This document shows positions 1-9,884 of a stretch of DNA of 64,000 nt, piece by piece. Under the pieces are notes generated by a model. It did not search any database. It was not told where the DNA came from and saw nothing but the letters and a program-made list of their open reading frames with translations. Where the stretch lies: assembly GCF_009936375.1 (NCBI RefSeq), contig NZ_AP022332.1, forward strand, positions 62,001-126,000, given 5' to 3'. A program made the translations under genes and the position numbers. The first letter of the stretch is position 1; each line of letters begins with the position of its first letter. The DNA is from Methylosinus sp. C49 (GTDB taxonomy: Bacteria > Pseudomonadota > Alphaproteobacteria > Rhizobiales > Beijerinckiaceae).

Positions 1-3000
1 CTATTTTCTGCGCCTCTTTCGCGCTCGTCAGCCTGCGCTCGAGGAGCGTCTCCTCCATCACCTGCGTCACATATTTCGCCGCGCCTTGCGCGAAATCGGA
101 AGCCTGCAGCGTCGACACCCAATTGCGCTTGATGAAACGCATGGTGACGGGAAGCCCTTCCACCGCCTCGCCTTTGCCGTCGAGCGCGAGAAATTCCGGC
201 CTCACCGCGCCGGGCCGCTCCACATAGCGCGGCAGCTTCAGGCCGAGCGCGAAAGGCGGAACGGCGATGACATTCTGCACATTGCGCACCTCTACTCCGT
301 CATCGCCGGTGACGGTCGCCTCTATCGAATAGCGCCGCGGCTGCGCGGTCGGCTCGATCGTGGTGTCGAAGGTCATGCGCGCGGCGCCGCCGACGTCGGT
401 GCGCGCGTCGCGCTCCAGCACTGGCGAGGATTTGAACTTGCCTTCGCCGGAGAAGCGCGCGTCGCTCGAGAAGAGGAAGCCTTCACGTCCCGGCGGCTGA
501 AACACCTGCGGAAATTGCACGGCGCGCCATTTCACCGGCCGTTCCGCGACGAGACCGCCGGCGAAATAGCGCGCGATGAGATCGACATTGAACTCGCCGT
601 CGAGCGGAACGATCTGCGGCGCATTCAGCGCCACCTCGAATGTCGGCAGCCGATAGGCCTCTTTCTTGAACGAAAACTGTCCGCAAGAGGCGGTCTGCGG
701 CGCTTCGCCCTCGGCCTCTGCGCTTTCGCTCGGCTCCGCCTCATCGCCTTTCGTCTCGTTCTTTTTCGGCTTCGCGCCATCGGGCTCGAAACGCAGCGAA
801 TAATCGCCCGTCGCCGGCGTCTGCGCGTCGAATTTGTGATAGAAGCTCCCGGCTGCGTCGAGCTTCACCGGAATGCGCCATTCCTGATTGCCAGGACCAG
901 ATACGACCAGCGTTCCGCCGGCTTTCGCAATGGCGAGAGCGCCATCGCGATAGGCGCGCACGAAGCCCTTTACATGCACTGCCTCCTCGGGCCGATAGAT
1001 CGGCCGCTCGGCGAAGACATGGCAGAGCGTGCGCGATTCTTCCTTGCGCGGCTCCTGCGGATTCGCGGTCCAGGCGAGCCAGGCGCCATCCGGCTTCGTC
1101 CAATTCTCGTGCGCATATTCGGAGGGGCCGTCATTGGCGTCCAATACGAGCGTGTCGAGGCCTTTGGTCACGACGATGCGGCGCACATCGGCTTCCGCGC
1201 GCTTGCCGGGATCGAAGGCGAAGAAGCCGGAATTGTCGGTGGTCCCGCGCGCGAGCGTGACGAATTTCGCGCCCTTCACGCCTTCGAGCCGCACTTCCGC
1301 GCCGGAGACGGGCTGCGCAGTGGCGAGCGAGGTGACGACGAAACGCACGCGCGCGCGCTCCTCTATCGCGCTCAGCGACAGATCGGTCACTTGCGCGCGC
1401 AGCCAATGGCGCTTCTTCTCGTCCACGGCGCGCAGGCCGACGAGATAGGTTCCCGGCTGTCCGGCGCCGGCGATCTTGGCGAATTCGCGCGAGAGATCGA
1501 GGCCGAATTTCGCGTCGGCGCCATTGCGGCGGATCGGCAGATCGAGCAGCGCCGAAACGGCGGGTGAGCCCAGCGCCTTTATGCGCGCGGCGATCGCCTC
1601 GGCCTCCGGCGCATCGGCCTCGCCCCAATGCACGGGCTCATTGCCGGGCAGCGGCGGCGCGGCGCTGTCCTCCGTCTCGACGCCGCTCTTGGGAAAAGGC
1701 CAGAAGTCGCGCGCCAGCGGATCGATCGCATGAATGCGAATATCGGCGCGATCGTAGCCGCGTCCGCGCAGCGGCAGCAATTGCGGGCCGAAGCGCTCGA
1801 CCAATCCTTGCGCGGCGTCCCATGCGAGCGCCGGCCGGTCGCGATCGAAAGCGAAGCGCAATGCGAAGCGCGAGGCGAGCGCGCGCTTTCTGACGTCGCG
1901 TAGAGCGCCCGGCGCGAGCGCCAGCTCATAGACGCGATCGGATAGAAACTTGCCATAGACATTGAGGCGCTTGTGGTCGATCTCGACAGAGAGATCGTCG
2001 ACCGGCGGCGAGATGCGCAGCGCCTCGCGCGCGCGCAGAATGTCGATCTCGCCCGGCTGCTCGGTGAAGCTCAATGTCAGCCGGCGCCGATTGGCGGGCT
2101 GGTAATTGGAGACGGGCGCGGAGTCTTCCTCGCCCTCCGACGCGGCCGACGCCGGCGGGACGGCGTAGCCGAAGGCGCAGCGCAATACGCCATCCTGCTT
2201 GTCGTCGCTCCAGCCGCGGCCGCAGCTCGCCTCGGTAACGGCGAAAGGCGCGGCGGAACGCGCGCGCAATTCGAAAATCTCATCGTCGAGGTCCGGCTCG
2301 TCGGCAAGCTTCAAGCGCAGGATCGCGACGCGTCCATCGTGAATCGACTCGCGCAAGCGAATGGCGACGCTCTGCGCGGCGTTGCGATCGGCGCGTTCTA
2401 GCGGACGAACGTCATAGTCCTTCGGCGTCAGCAGCTGTCCGCCGAGCGGAGAAATTCCCGGCGCAGGACGCAATTCGATCGTCAGCAGGCGCGCCAGCGC
2501 GGCGATATCAACGGGCTCGGGAAAAGTGAGCGTGATCTGCTCGAGATCGGCGATCGGATCGGCGCTCTCGGTCGGATTGGTGGAAGAAGGCGTCGGCAGC
2601 AGCGCGACGAGCCGCGTCGCGGCGGCGCCCGCTTCTATATCCACACGCTGCAGCGGCTTCCACGGCTCGGCGGGACGAAATTGCAGCGCGCGCGCGCCGA
2701 TCCAGCGCCATTCGCCGGCGGGCTCGCCGGAGAGCTTGGCGAATTTCTCATGCGCGTCTTCCGGCCCGCCGGCCTTGGGGCCGATGTCGCGATCGAAGAA
2801 GATGGTTATGGGATCATAGCTGCGCAGAAATTTGTCCGGCACGATGCGCGCGCCATCGGCGCGGCGCAATTGATCGAAGGACGCCGGCTCGGCGCGCAGC
2901 GGCGCGGAGACGGAAAGACCAGCGAGAATGAGGAACGCCATCGACGCGGCGACGATGGAAAAACGGATCGAGAAGCAAGCTATGCGTTTCATCGCCGAGC

Positions 3001-3043
3001 CTCGAATGGGACTGAGGGCGTTTGTCGAATGCGGAAAGCTCAT
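1..3043 (-). CDS. Alpha-2-macroglobulin family protein, N-terminal part (cut by left window edge)
   Basis: The minus-strand frame stays open from the ATG at 3043 to the window edge, about 1,014 codons, so the C-terminal part, including any thioester and complement-like domains, lies outside. The N-terminus is signal-peptide-like. A second start at 2992 (MKRIACFS...) gives a cleaner leader and has GAGG ten bases upstream, so it may be the true start. The following segment (SFDQLRRADGARIVPDKFL, then TLTFPEPVDI) resembles the MG1-type domain of bacterial alpha-2-macroglobulins, which are periplasmic protease traps. The last residues in view (AKYVTQVMEETLLERRL) are also typical of the family. The ATG overlaps the stop of the upstream giant exported protein by 4 bp (ATGA), indicating one transcript. 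Family assignment comes from motif recognition only. Confidence 0.8.
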   Translation of the reverse strand, partial: MSFPHSTNALSPIRGSAMKRIACFSIRFSIVAASMAFLILAGLSVSAPLRAEPASFDQLRRADGARIVPDKFLRSYDPITIFFDRDIGPKAGGPEDAHEKFAKLSGEPAGEWRWIGARALQFRPAEPWKPLQRVDIEAGAAATRLVALLPTPSSTNPTESADPIADLEQITLTFPEPVDIAALARLLTIELRPAPGISPLGGQLLTPKDYDVRPLERADRNAAQSVAIRLRESIHDGRVAILRLKLADEPDLDDEIFELRARSAAPFAVTEASCGRGWSDDKQDGVLRCAFGYAVPPASAASEGEEDSAPVSNYQPANRRRLTLSFTEQPGEIDILRAREALRISPPVDDLSVEIDHKRLNVYGKFLSDRVYELALAPGALRDVRKRALASRFALRFAFDRDRPALAWDAAQGLVERFGPQLLPLRGRGYDRADIRIHAIDPLARDFWPFPKSGVETEDSAAPPLPGNEPVHWGEADAPEAEAIAARIKALGSPAVSALLDLPIRRNGADAKFGLDLSREFAKIAGAGQPGTYLVGLRAVDEKKRHWLRAQVTDLSLSAIEERARVRFVVTSLATAQPVSGAEVRLEGVKGAKFVTLARGTTDNSGFFAFDPGKRAEADVRRIVVTKGLDTLVLDANDGPSEYAHENWTKPDGAWLAWTANPQEPRKEESRTLCHVFAERPIYRPEEAVHVKGFVRAYRDGALAIAKAGGTLVVSGPGNQEWRIPVKLDAAGSFYHKFDAQTPATGDYSLRFEPDGAKPKKNETKGDEAEPSESAEAEGEAPQTASCGQFSFKKEAYRLPTFEVALNAPQIVPLDGEFNVDLIARYFAGGLVAERPVKWRAVQFPQVFQPPGREGFLFSSDARFSGEGKFKSSPVLERDARTDVGGAARMTFDTTIEPTAQPRRYSIEATVTGDDGVEVRNVQNVIAVPPFALGLKLPRYVERPGAVRPEFLALDGKGEAVEGLPVTMRFIKRNWVSTLQASDFAQGAAKYVTQVMEETLLERRLTSAKEAQKI

Positions 3044-6000
3044 CTGCCGCTCTTCCTTCCGGCCTTTTCCAAAAACTCCGCCGCCACTTCCTGCGGCGGC
3101 CCGGAGGGCGGCGGCGCGAGGCCGCGCAGAGCGAGGCGCACTATCGTCGCGGGCGCATCAGCGGGCGCGCGCGCCTCCACAAAATAGCGGCCGCGCTCGA
3201 GACTCAGAATCTGCGCGGCGCCTTCTCGAAGAGTCTTGCCGGCGGCGTCGAGGAGACGCAGCGCGGCGCGATCCGGCTCGGCGCGCAGGCCGAGTCCGAT
3301 CTCGCCCGCCTTCGCCACCTCGAAGGTGAAGAGCGCGGAGCCTGCGGGGCCGAGAGCGATCGGATCATTGACGCCATCCGTCACCGGAACGACCGGCGTC
3401 GTCGCAATGCTCAGCGCGCCGGAGAGCGCGCCGTCATGCGGCGAAAAAATCTCGATGAGCGCGCGGCCGGGCGCGGCGTAGCGATGCAGCTCCACGCCGG
3501 CGGGGAATGTCTCCACCTCGCGCGCGCCATTCTGCGTGAAAGCAAGAATCGCCGGCGCGCTCGTGCGAATGTCGACGACGATGGGCGCGGTCACATCGAG
3601 CGCGAAAGCCTGCGCTTCTCCGCTGAGCGTCGCAGCGAAAGGCGCGCTCACATCGCGCGGCGCGACCGCAGGCCAGGGCGATTTGCCGGCGCGCTCGATC
3701 CACGCGGCGACGAGGCCGGGCGCATGGGCGATGGTCGCCTCGCCGGGACCGGCGAGCGTCAGCGAGCGGCCGCGCAGCACGCGTCCATCGGCGCCGACGA
3801 ACGCCGCCTCTCCACCGGCGATGACGAGCCGATCGCCCGGCTGCGCCTCGACGAGATGCGCTGTCTCGCCGGCGGCGCCGTAGAAGCGCTTGATCGCCCT
3901 TCCCGCCGTGATCGGCTCGTGGCGCTCGGACGAGGATGCGATACGCGCGGGCGCAGGCGCGTCGGTGAGATTGACGAGCCATAGCGCGCGGGCGCCCTCG
4001 AGACGACGCGAGAGCGACGCGCCATCGGCGAAGGCGGCGAAGGCGCGGGGCTCCTCCGGGGCGGAGAAAGCGGCGAGGCCGCTCGCAAGATCGAGCGCCA
4101 GAGCGCCGGCGCCGTCGAAGGTCAGAGGCTGCGCCGTGAGGGGCGGAATGACGCCAGAGAATTGCGCGCCGGCGCGAAGGGGCGCAGCGAGCGCGACATC
4201 GATCGCGCGCGCCGTGAGACGCAGGAATTGCGCGTCGCCGGCGTTCCACAGGCGCGGAGGCTCCTTGCCGGCGAGCGCCAGAGCCGCGCCCGACGCGACG
4301 GCGAAGCCGCGTCCCGCCGAGACGCCGGGCTGGCCAAAGGCCGAGCGCGCGAGCCACAGTCGCGCCTTGCCGGAGGGCGGTGCGGCGGCGGGCAGAATGG
4401 CGCGCTCATTCTCGCCGAGGGTGAGCGGAATTTCAGCGCCGCTGGGCGCGAAGGCGACGACGCGCGACCGCGCGGCGCAATCGTCGCGCGAGAGCAGCCA
4501 CAGGCTCTCCGATTGCGGCGCCAGCGCGCCGGCCGGAGCCGGGGCGAGCATGCGCCCCGCCGCCGAGCCCGCGACGAGCGAGGCCGGCGCGGCGACGATG
4601 GCGACGAGCGCCGAAGCGGGCGCGGCGACGAGGCCGACGCAGATTTTTGTCGCGAGCCCTTCGATCGGCGCCGGCTCCAGCGCTATGTCGCCGAAGCCGC
4701 GCGGCGTGCGCGCCAGGCTGCGCGCGGCGATCGTGACCGGAGCGGCGGCGCCGTCGATGGTCCAGACGCTGGCGCGCCATTCGCCGCTCTCCGCCGGCCA
4801 GGCGGCGACCGGCGCGAGGCCGCGCTCGCGGCCGATGACGCGCCAACGTCCGTCGGCCTCACGCTTCTCGATCGACAGCGCCGTCTCGCGCGTCGATTGC
4901 GCGGCGACGATCATCAGCCGCCCCTCCGGCGCAGCGGGCAGAGCCAGCTCATGCGCGCCGGCGCCGGGGACGGTCTTCACGCCGGCGAATGTCAGCGCCT
5001 CGGCCGGCGCCGAGGCGGGCAGAGCGAGACTCACCTCGACGCCCTCGGGCTCGGCCGGCCCCTCCGTCTCCTGCGCGACCTCCTCGCCTTCCGCAGCGGC
5101 GCCTTCGCCTTCGTCATTCTGCTCCTCGGCGGCGGCCGCGGGTCGCGGCGCGCCCTTCAGCTCATCGAGCCGCAGGCGATAGGCGCCGGCGGGCAGGCGG
5201 CGCGAGAGCGAAACGTTCCAATCTTCCGCGCGGCCCTCCAGCCGCTCGATCACGGCGCCATTCTCGTCCTCGAGCGCGCCGATCAGCTCCTTGTCGCCGA
5301 AGCTCGCAATATCGACGACGCCATCGCGCGCGATGGAGAAAGTCAGAGCGGCGGGCGGATCGACGAAGAGCGGCGCGCCCGGCTGCAATTGCGTCGATGT
5401 GAGCGCGATGTGGTAATCTAGACGATCGTCATGGGCGAGGCTGCGCGCCTCGACGCGATAGGCGCCGGCGGCGAGCTTGCCGGAGAATTTGCGGCCGCCG
5501 GCGAATTTGCCGACGCTCTTGCGCGCCGCGTCGAAAATCTCCGCCACCATGCCATCGCTCACATCCAGCGCAATGTCCGAGTCGCCGGCGAGCGCGAAGC
5601 TCCAGACATCCGGGTCACGCGGCGCGCTTTTGGCGACAGGCTCGCGCCATTGCAGTCTCTGCGGCGCGTCGAAGGGCAAAGCGTGCGGGCCATGGCCCTC
5701 GAGCGGCGCCGGCGTCACGATCCTGCGCAGGCGCGCGACGAAGCGGCCCTCGACATCCTCCGGCAGCACGACGAGGCGATAGCTTCCCTTCTCGAATCGG
5801 CGGGTGAGACGCGTCAGCGGGCCGGGCGCGGCGAGCGGCCAGCCGTCCGCCTCCTCGAGCCGCGCGCGCCATTCCTTGCCGAGCCCGGTGAGATCGAGCC
5901 GATAGACTCCGTCCTCGGGAATATCGATCGGCACCACGGCGCCACGGCCGCCGTCGAGCGCGGCGCGCGCGGCGCCTTCGCCGGAGATGGGCGCCGTCGT

Positions 6001-8199
6001 CGTCATCGCCACGCTTTTCACCGAAAGGCCGAGATGGCCGGCGGATTCGCGCGCGGTGACGGCGGCGCGATAGGCGCCGGCGCGCAAATAGCTCGTCACC
6101 AGCGCATTATGGCCGGGACCATTGTTCTCGCCCTCGCCGAGATGCGGCGCCAGCGCGGCGCCGAGCGTGAGGCGCGTCTGCAATCGGCCCAAGGTCTCGA
6201 CGCGATAGAGGCCGCCTTCGGCCACATCGAAACGAAACTCCCGCGTCTCGTCGCGGGAGAGATCCAGCCAGGCAGGCTTGGCGGCGGAAATCGTCGCGGG
6301 CGGACGCTCCTTCGCCGCCTCGGCGGCGGCCGTCTCCACATCATACGCATAGACGAGGGCGAGCGCGCCCGGCTCCGTTCGCGCCGGCAGACGAATGGTG
6401 GCGAAGCGATTGTCGTTCTCGATCTTTTCTTCCGTGATCTGCGCGGGCGCGCTCGCGCCCTTATCGTCGACGACGAGAATCCTGCCGCCGCGCGGCGTGC
6501 GCACCGGCAGAAGATATTCCGTCGCGGCCGGCCGCCATAAAGGCGCGGCGCCCTTCTCGAGATCGGCCGGCAGAGCGATGACACGCGGACCCGTCAGCAG
6601 GCCCGGCGCGCTATTGGCGAGAATGAAATACGCGGCGCCGCGGTCGAGCCTCTGCTCGCCGAAGGAGATCGCCGCGCGAGCGGGCGAGCGCGCAGGAAGC
6701 TCCGGCGAAAGGCCGGGCGAGCCGAGCGTCACATCCACAATTCCGACGGCGCCCTCCAGCGGCTCGAGCGAGAGGACATAGAAGCCCGCCTGAAGATCAT
6801 AACGGCTCGGCAGGCGGCCATCGGCGCGCGGCGCTGCGGCGCCGAAAGCGGGCTCGATGATCGCGCGCAGGCGCGGGCCTTTCACCGAGATCGCCACCGG
6901 GCCGCTGTCCGTCGCCTCGAACAGCAGAGTGGTCGGCCCACGCAGATTGAACTTGCCGCGATAGGCGCGGCCGCCGCCGACCTTGGGAAGATCCGACGCC
7001 AGCACGCGCGTCTTGCCATTTTCCGTGCGCGCCAGCAGCGCCGTGGCGGGGACCTCGTCGGCGCCCTCGCCGGCGACGTCCATGGCGACGAGATTGGGTC
7101 CTTCCGTTTCGATCGGCGCGCGGCTCGCCCGGCGCAACGCCCGCAGCGAGAACGCCTGCCCCTCGAGGCCGGAGACTTCGATGAGCCCGGCCGCCTTGCC
7201 GTCGCCGCCGAGCGAGACGATCGCGACCGGCTCGCGGCTCGTCTTGTCGATCCCGGCGGACGCCGGAACGCCGGCGCCGCGCCGCGCCTCGAGGCGGGCG
7301 GCGGTCGGCTTGGCCAACTCCAGGCGGAATGTGTCATAGCGCGCCGGCGCCTCGAAACGCGCCGAGCCGAAAGCGCCTATGACGCCGTCGGCGACGCCCG
7401 CGGCCAGAGATGCGGGTTCGAGGAGATGCAGGAGAAACGGCTGCGCCGCGCCGCCCTCCGGCCAGACGATGGGCTCGCCGCCATAGGCGATCGCGACATA
7501 GCGGCCGGGCTCGACCGCGCCTTCCAGCCGCAGCCGCGTCATCTGACGGCCGGGCCGCGTCTCGATCGTCGCGCGCGCCGGCGCAAGATCGACGAGCTCG
7601 CCGCTGGCCTTCCACAGACGCAGATCGCGCAATGCGCGGCCCAGCGCCTCGACGGCGACGCGGCCCGATGCCCCCACCTCGAGCGAATAGCTCCGCTGGA
7701 CGAGATCGCCGAGCTCGGCGGAGAATGTCTTGCCGGGCGCCAGCGCCTCGCGCGCGCCCTGCTCCTGAAACGCCTCGGCGGTGAGGCGCGCCTTGCCGGC
7801 CGCGCCTTTGGCGCCGAAGAGCCGCAGCTTGTAGACGCCGGCGTCGAGCAGAAGATCGAGGCGTCCGTCGCGCTGGCCCGTCGCGCCCGCCGTCTCGCCG
7901 GGGCCGGTTATCATATCGACGAGCCCAATGGCCACGCCCGAGGCGCTATGCGCGGCAATTGCGTAGCGACCGGGCGCCGGAATGGTCAGAAGCGCGAAGC
8001 CGTCGCGATCGGCCGGCAGCTCGCTCGCAGAAAATCGGCCAGGGGCGGCGTGCTGCTCGATGCGGGCCGGCTCCACGCGCGTCTTGGCGGCGGGCGCGGG
8101 CTCCGACGCCGCATAGGAGACGAAGGCGCCGAGCGACAGGCAAGACATGCCGAAAGCGATTGCGATCTTCAAAAGCAAAGCCCCGATCATGCGCAACAT
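3040..8199 (-). CDS. Giant exported protein with repeated beta-sandwich-like modules, partner of alpha-2-macroglobulin
   Basis: A 1,719-residue protein, taking the ATG at 8199 (MLRMIGALLLKIAIAFGMSC...), which has GGAGG just upstream and begins with a hydrophobic export signal. The frame is open 49 codons further upstream, but that part is basic and not signal-like. The body has many segments built around a Gly-x-Tyr strand (PGRYAIA, AGVYKL, PGRYVAIAY, AGFYVL, GGLYRVE, AGAYRA, DGVYRLDL, KGSYRLVV, AGAYRVE, AGAYRLRL, RGRYFVEA). These recall PPC-type repeats of secreted proteins. An acidic Glu/Ala-rich linker lies near residues 1030-1065. I do not recognise a named family. The 4-bp overlap with the alpha-2-macroglobulin gene suggests the two products act together in the periplasm; this is inference. 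Confidence 0.75.
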   Translation of the reverse strand: MLRMIGALLLKIAIAFGMSCLSLGAFVSYAASEPAPAAKTRVEPARIEQHAAPGRFSASELPADRDGFALLTIPAPGRYAIAAHSASGVAIGLVDMITGPGETAGATGQRDGRLDLLLDAGVYKLRLFGAKGAAGKARLTAEAFQEQGAREALAPGKTFSAELGDLVQRSYSLEVGASGRVAVEALGRALRDLRLWKASGELVDLAPARATIETRPGRQMTRLRLEGAVEPGRYVAIAYGGEPIVWPEGGAAQPFLLHLLEPASLAAGVADGVIGAFGSARFEAPARYDTFRLELAKPTAARLEARRGAGVPASAGIDKTSREPVAIVSLGGDGKAAGLIEVSGLEGQAFSLRALRRASRAPIETEGPNLVAMDVAGEGADEVPATALLARTENGKTRVLASDLPKVGGGRAYRGKFNLRGPTTLLFEATDSGPVAISVKGPRLRAIIEPAFGAAAPRADGRLPSRYDLQAGFYVLSLEPLEGAVGIVDVTLGSPGLSPELPARSPARAAISFGEQRLDRGAAYFILANSAPGLLTGPRVIALPADLEKGAAPLWRPAATEYLLPVRTPRGGRILVVDDKGASAPAQITEEKIENDNRFATIRLPARTEPGALALVYAYDVETAAAEAAKERPPATISAAKPAWLDLSRDETREFRFDVAEGGLYRVETLGRLQTRLTLGAALAPHLGEGENNGPGHNALVTSYLRAGAYRAAVTARESAGHLGLSVKSVAMTTTAPISGEGAARAALDGGRGAVVPIDIPEDGVYRLDLTGLGKEWRARLEEADGWPLAAPGPLTRLTRRFEKGSYRLVVLPEDVEGRFVARLRRIVTPAPLEGHGPHALPFDAPQRLQWREPVAKSAPRDPDVWSFALAGDSDIALDVSDGMVAEIFDAARKSVGKFAGGRKFSGKLAAGAYRVEARSLAHDDRLDYHIALTSTQLQPGAPLFVDPPAALTFSIARDGVVDIASFGDKELIGALEDENGAVIERLEGRAEDWNVSLSRRLPAGAYRLRLDELKGAPRPAAAAEEQNDEGEGAAAEGEEVAQETEGPAEPEGVEVSLALPASAPAEALTFAGVKTVPGAGAHELALPAAPEGRLMIVAAQSTRETALSIEKREADGRWRVIGRERGLAPVAAWPAESGEWRASVWTIDGAAAPVTIAARSLARTPRGFGDIALEPAPIEGLATKICVGLVAAPASALVAIVAAPASLVAGSAAGRMLAPAPAGALAPQSESLWLLSRDDCAARSRVVAFAPSGAEIPLTLGENERAILPAAAPPSGKARLWLARSAFGQPGVSAGRGFAVASGAALALAGKEPPRLWNAGDAQFLRLTARAIDVALAAPLRAGAQFSGVIPPLTAQPLTFDGAGALALDLASGLAAFSAPEEPRAFAAFADGASLSRRLEGARALWLVNLTDAPAPARIASSSERHEPITAGRAIKRFYGAAGETAHLVEAQPGDRLVIAGGEAAFVGADGRVLRGRSLTLAGPGEATIAHAPGLVAAWIERAGKSPWPAVAPRDVSAPFAATLSGEAQAFALDVTAPIVVDIRTSAPAILAFTQNGAREVETFPAGVELHRYAAPGRALIEIFSPHDGALSGALSIATTPVVPVTDGVNDPIALGPAGSALFTFEVAKAGEIGLGLRAEPDRAALRLLDAAGKTLREGAAQILSLERGRYFVEARAPADAPATIVRLALRGLAPPPSGPPQEVAAEFLEKAGRKSGR

Positions 8200-8512
8200 G
8201 ACATCCTCCGCCGCGATACGCCGCAAGACGCTGCGCTCGAGCTTACGCCGTCGCTTCTTTCCGAGTCGAGCCGGACTGTCCCACGACGCCTCTCCATGAG
8301 CGGAAGGAAACGCGCTTTTTCGAGGCGCCGCCGTGCGCGACCGCACAATACGACGCCGATGTGACGCTTCGCTAAGAGATCGCGCGCGCCGCCGTTAACC
8401 TCGAGAGAAAGTGAATTTGCGCCGCGCCGCTGTCGCCGGCCAGGCGCGCGCTACTTGCGCCGTCGTGAGGCATCATCATTGCCGAACGGCATGCCTATTA
8501 CGGAGGTCTTGA
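8200..8512. other. Divergent intergenic region, 313 bases
   Basis: This gap separates the leftward giant-protein gene from the rightward SH3-like gene and must hold both promoters. I see a ribosome binding site (GGAGG near 8501) for the rightward gene and one (GGAGG near 8205) for the leftward gene. I found no convincing small gene, RNA or operator in between. Confidence 0.5.
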
Positions 8513-8908
8513 ATGAAATCGAAAATCGCATCCGTCCTCGCCGCCGCCGCCCTGCTCGGCACGGTCGCCTCGGCCGAGGCCTTCCCGCGCGTCGTCACCG
8601 ATCTCGCCGCCTTCCGCACGGGTCCGGGCGTCGGCTTCCTGCCCATCCTCGCGGTTCCCCCGCAGGCGGTGGTCGATGTGCAGGGCCATATCGGCGGCTG
8701 GTCGCGCGTCGCCTATGCCGGCAAGATCGGCTTCATCGCCAGCTCGCTGCTCGCGCGTCCGATCGTCGTGAAGCCCGTCGTCACCTCGGTCGTCGTGGCC
8801 CCTGCTCCGGTGGTCGCCGTCGCGCCGGCTCCGGCCGTCGCCATCGCGCCCGCTCCGGTCGCGGCTCCGGTCGGCCTCATCACGGCTCCGCTGCGCATCT
8901 TCGAGTAA
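8513..8908 (+). CDS. Exported SH3-like (SH3b) domain protein, 131 aa
   Basis: A signal peptide (MKSKIASVLAAAALLGTVASAEA) precedes a short bacterial SH3-like domain at residues about 24-80. Its signature strings are AAFRTGPGVGF and GGWSRVAYAGKIGFIASSLL, the usual RxGPGxxf...Wxxv...G(f/y)i pattern. The tail is a low-complexity Ala-Pro-Val run. SH3b domains in the periplasm commonly bind cell wall or protein partners; the ligand here is unknown. The next gene is a paralogue with the same domain, suggesting duplication. A Shine-Dalgarno sequence (acggagg) lies 6-12 bases before the ATG. Confidence 0.75.
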   Translation: MKSKIASVLAAAALLGTVASAEAFPRVVTDLAAFRTGPGVGFLPILAVPPQAVVDVQGHIGGWSRVAYAGKIGFIASSLLARPIVVKPVVTSVVVAPAPVVAVAPAPAVAIAPAPVAAPVGLITAPLRIFE

Positions 8909-9075
8909 TCGAGACGCGGTGAGACGAGCAGGCGCGCGGAACATGCTTCCGCGCGTCTTTCGTACGTGCGCCGCGCGAGCGAGTTTCGCGGACAGAAAGC
9001 GAGCGCATCTCCTCTCTTTCGATGCTAGAATTCTCGAACCGAATCTTTTTGAAAATTCGTTTCGAGCGAGGCTCC

Positions 9076-9546
9076 ATGCGCTCTTTCGTCCTGTCCTGCC
9101 TCTGCGCGCCTCTTCTTCTCTTCGCCTCGCAAACGCAGGGAAAGCCCGCCAAGGTCGGCGAGCTCGTCAATCTGCGCTCCGGCCCGGGCCTGAGCTTTAC
9201 CGCGCTTCTCGCCATTCCCCCGGACGCCGTGCTCGAGGTCGCCTCATGCCGCTCCGATTGGTGCCGCGTCACTTATGCAGGGTCCGCCGGCTATGTCGCG
9301 CAGCCGGCGCTTCTCCCGATCGACGCGCGGCCGGTGGAGACGCCCATTCTGCCGCCGCTCGGCGCCTATGTGTGGCGGCGCGAGATTCCGCCGCTTTTTG
9401 ATCCTTACGACTCCGCCGGTCCCTGGTACACCGGCCCATGGGCCTATGAGGGGACCAACGCCGTGCAATGGCGCTACGGATTCCCCGGCGGCTATGTGCC
9501 CTGGTATCGCAACGCCATCTGGCGGCCGGGCTTCGGCTGGTTCTGA
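9076..9546 (+). CDS. Exported SH3-like domain protein, 156 aa, paralogue of the upstream gene
   Basis: The ATG at 9076 (MRSFVLSCLCAPLLLFA...) gives a proper signal peptide. The frame is open to an ATG at 9022, but that adds 18 residues that spoil the leader. The SH3-like domain follows directly (VNLRSGPGLSF, then DWCRVTYAGSAGYVAQ) and aligns well with the domain of the preceding protein. The C-terminal third is rich in Trp, Tyr, Pro and Gly (e.g. GPWYTGPWAYEG) and has no recognised domain. Two cysteines inside the SH3 domain (CRSDWC) may form a disulphide. Probably a cell-envelope protein of unknown partner. Confidence 0.75.
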   Translation: MRSFVLSCLCAPLLLFASQTQGKPAKVGELVNLRSGPGLSFTALLAIPPDAVLEVASCRSDWCRVTYAGSAGYVAQPALLPIDARPVETPILPPLGAYVWRREIPPLFDPYDSAGPWYTGPWAYEGTNAVQWRYGFPGGYVPWYRNAIWRPGFGWF

Positions 9547-9763
9547 CATCCTCGAATTGCGACGCGAAAACGCCGCCGCGCGCAGCGCGCTTCGACACGC
9601 GCGCAGGCGCCGCGCGTTGCGACAAATAAGCGCGCGTCTCGTTTTTTGACGTTTGCGCACTGCGAAGCGAATGCGTGAAAGTCCCAGAATTCCAGGGAAA
9701 ATAACGCACGATTTTCATTCGCCTGTGACATTTGTGCGCAGCGCGGGACGCACGCCGCATTTC

Positions 9764-9777
9764 TTGATCGATGTCAA
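9764..9777. promoter_or_regulatory. FNR/FixK-type binding site (anaerobox) upstream of ccoN
   Basis: The sequence TTGATCGATGTCAA differs from the FNR consensus TTGAT-N4-ATCAA at one base and matches the rhizobial FixK form TTGAT-N4-GTCAA. Its last base is 107 bases before the ccoN ATG, inside the 338-base gap 9547-9884. It is the obvious site for low-oxygen activation of the cbb3 operon. The rest of the gap is AT-richer than its surroundings and holds no recognisable gene. Confidence 0.8.
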
Positions 9778-9884
9778 ATCGCATCGCCGCGCGAGCGATA
9801 GACTCTTACGCGTGATCAAAGACGAAAGGCATTGCGCGCGACACGCGCTCAACGCCTTCCCGCCAGTCTGCGAGGATCCCTCCC

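Noticed and set aside
86-1567. Long plus-strand open frame opposite the left-end gene
   Set aside because: It lies antisense to the alpha-2-macroglobulin frame and its translation is Arg/Ala-rich with no domain; it is a GC-rich shadow.
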